Both the position numbers and the translations under genes were made by a program. The notes under the pieces are model-generated. The model searched no databases and was not told the DNA's origin. It saw only the letters and a program-made list of their open reading frames with translations. This document shows, in pieces, positions 62,144-64,000 of a stretch of DNA of 64,000 nucleotides. The stretch lies in the NCBI GenBank assembly GCA_003254925.1, contig QANZ01033498.1, positions 9,476 to 73,475 on the forward strand. Reading direction: 5' to 3'. Within the stretch, counting starts at the first letter, position 1. Each line of letters opens with the position of its first letter. This DNA comes from Chamaecrista fasciculata. Taxonomy: Eukaryota > Streptophyta > Magnoliopsida > Fabales > Fabaceae.

Positions 62144-63602
62144 TCTATCTATCTATTATCTATTATAAAAACTGAGTACTTGAAGCCTCTACTGCCACAT
62201 GTCCTGCTTGGTCCTCAACTCTCCATTGCCATATGGCACATAATTTAATTTTTCATGGGCAAGTTTCTCTCTATGGAATGTAATTTAATGTGCATTGATA
62301 TATAATTTATTAGTATTATTGGTAATTATTTATGCGTTTAACAATGCAACAAATTAGTGTTTAATTTTTCATTGCCAAGTTTTTATGTATGGAATGTGTT
62401 TTAATGTACATTTGTTGTAATTTAACACATTTGTCCATCAAATACGAAATTTACGTTTATATGGGATAAACATAGAAACTTTTAATTTCATATTTATGTC
62501 TATTTAGAAGACGAAAGTTTAAGCATTAGTTTTCGTTACAACATCCTCTAGCATTTATAACCATTTATATATGCGCTTCAGATATTCTCTTTAAGTTTTT
62601 CTTAGATCGTCGCCATTGGCCACCGCTTCCAAAAAGAATTGAAGATTTTTGTAATTAGAACAATCAAAACAAATAATTAATTTCACAAATGTTTTGCCAT
62701 ATCCACCAAAACCATTAACAAAAAATAAATTTATTATAAGAATTCTCAGATATGGGGATTAGACTATTTAGCAAGTTCGAGGATGAACATTGATTTTAAC
62801 ACCCTCTTATGTATGAGTTCAAGTCCAAATCTAAGGATCACCGTCGTCAATAGTTGGCCTGTATCTACTACGTCCAGTGTTCACTCACGGTCATACGTTG
62901 CATTATTTAGAGTTCGTTTCAAAGAAGGTATTAAGATTTTATTAGCACATTCAAACCAGGATGAATCTAGGGAGAAAACTGAAAATGTTGTTTATAGAGA
63001 AGTTTTCCAAAATGTCAAATGACGATGAACGATAATAACTTTTTCTTTGATTTACTACTTAGCTATGAGTTTTATTGTTGACACTAATTTTTAAATACTT
63101 TTTTCATTTACAGTGTTATTAACATTAACCATCTCATGAGATTATCATACGTAATTTTATTGATTTTTATCATACACCATATAGTGTATAAAATATTGGA
63201 TACTTTGTAACTTATTGTAATAGTATAACCACTCATGTATCGCATGAGTTAATCACTGTGGAATAATGAAAGGATAAAAGTATTTTACACAAATCCAATG
63301 TCCGGAGCCTACGATCATCGCTACATTTCAAGATGTAGCTACAATATTTTTCAATTTATCACCAGACGCGCATCAAAAACTATTGACAACTACATAAACC
63401 CATACTCGCTGAATTGATTAATGTTTTTGTAAATAGGATTGTCATTGTTAACCGATAAATTTATTAATTTTTTTTTACTTCAAAATATATTAATTGAAGA
63501 ATCATTATTTAAGATTGGCGCTAAAGTCTTATTATGAAGCAACTAACTAAGACATAAGCCGAAAACAATTTCTTCACGTGGAGTGCACGGGGTCTAATCT
63601 AG
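62144..63602 (+). mobile_element. Helitron, internally deleted
   Basis: Starts TCTATCTATC after A (62143) and ends GGGGTCTAATCTAG before T (63603): the 5'-TC, 3'-CTRR and A/T insertion site of Helitrons. A weak hairpin (CGTG-gagtg-CACG) stands about 10 bases before the end, as expected. Inside at 62783-63022 is the C-terminus of the Helitron helicase. At 1459 bases it has lost Rep and most of the helicase. Confidence 0.85.
62783..63022 (+). pseudogene. Helitron Rep/helicase C-terminal remnant
   Basis: A 79-codon frame whose second half matches the end of plant Helitron PIF1-type helicases: SYVALFRVRFKEGIKILL (family YVALSRV) and the terminal TENVVYREVFQNVK-stop (family NVVYKEVFQN). Helicase and Rep together drive rolling-circle transposition. 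Only the last tens of residues are present here, the upstream half of the frame is scrambled and no Walker motifs are seen. Confidence 0.8.
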
Positions 63603-63946
63603 TATTGTGAATAAAAAGTCAGAGAAGAGAAAGGAGATTGTGAACCATATTTATGTAGAGTCTAGCTAGAGCTTCATTCCCTAATTCAAAACTTTGAGAG
63701 CAAATAATAATAATAATAATAATACTTGGCTAGCAATAACTAGAAGAAGATACTGCAATTACAGCATCAAAACACTACTAGCTAGGAATATAAAAATCAC
63801 TGAATCTCCCTATGTGCCCTTCCAACACCAGATTTCATCAATAACTGAAATCTCAGCACAGCATATCGTTGGTCTACTACGTTGAAATCACTAATTAAGG
63901 CACTAAATCAATGCTTATTAATTACATATACATATAGCATTTGGGT
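63603..63946 (-). other. 3' untranslated and downstream region of the GASA gene
   Basis: Sequence between the Helitron end and the GASA stop codon. Contains an (AAT)n tract at 63705-63724. No other feature. Confidence 0.5.
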
Positions 63947-64000
63947 TCAAGGGCATTTTGGTCCTCCTTCCTTGGTCTTCCAGTTGTTATAGCAAGGGCA
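63947..64000 (-). CDS. GASA (gibberellin-regulated, snakin-type) peptide, C-terminal fragment
   Basis: On the minus strand the last 17 codons read CPCYNNWKTKEGGPKCP followed by TGA (63949-63947). This is the near-invariant end of the GASA domain, holding the last three of its twelve cysteines (CPC and KCP). GASA proteins are small secreted Cys-rich peptides, induced by gibberellin and other hormones, acting in growth and defence. The rest of the gene lies beyond the window edge, so start, signal peptide and introns cannot be judged. The fragment is short, but spacing and ending are diagnostic. Frame is intact. Confidence 0.85.
   Translation of the reverse strand, partial: CPCYNNWKTKEGGPKCP

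Overview
The window is AT-rich, repeat-dense nuclear DNA from a flowering plant, most likely a eudicot. Genes have short GT-AG introns and plant-specific families are present: HMGA with linker-histone and AT-hook domains, MINI ZINC FINGER, cucumisin-type subtilase, GTD-binding myosin-binding protein and GASA. Nearly every plant transposon class is represented. I cannot name the species. Single Ns at 15642, 58499 and 60569 and an N run at 47649-48541 show a draft assembly.

Layout. 1-7500: decayed Ty1-copia element (+ strand), split by a gypsy-type element (- strand) that has gag and protease but no visible reverse transcriptase. 7500-11700: gene-poor, with a broken MINI ZINC FINGER gene at 10224-10478 whose 3' part is tandemly duplicated. 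11700-16470: tRNA-like segment, PIF/Harbinger-like element, LTR fragments and one end of a CACTA element. 18095-18700: HMGA gene 1 (- strand). 19144-24288 and 25521-30308: two copies of a segmental duplication, each split by different later insertions (LINEs, a solo LTR, a Tourist-like MITE). 30702-31432: HMGA gene 2 (- strand). 31770-34374: rearranged LINE and a MITE. 35615-39890: ten-exon subtilase gene (- strand) with a MULE MITE and a near-perfect 63-bp-stem hairpin in intron 1. 40155-45307: tandemly duplicated non-coding DNA. 45632-52544: LTR fragments and long-TIR MULE-type elements carrying telomere-like (CCCTAAA) tracts and host-gene-like pieces. 53968-57649: four-exon myosin-binding (GTD-binding) protein gene (- strand). 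57650-63602: Tourist MITE, a solo LTR and a Helitron. 63947-64000: last 17 codons of a GASA gene (- strand), cut by the window edge.

The host genes are not a pathway or operon. They are separate plant genes: chromatin architecture (HMGA x2), developmental signalling (a MIF relic, GASA), extracellular proteolysis (subtilase) and organelle/vesicle motility (myosin receptor). The two HMGA genes are paralogues, but the duplicated block lies upstream of gene 1 and downstream of gene 2, so it is not simply a shared flank.

I found no convincing undescribed multi-gene system. The points most worth checking are the intronic hairpin, the 28-nt GT-AG gap inside the subtilase PA domain, the frameshifted third AT-hook of HMGA 2, duplicated acidic exons in the myosin-binding protein, and the broken MIF gene with its partial tandem copy. 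Exon models were read by eye from splice sites and reading frame.
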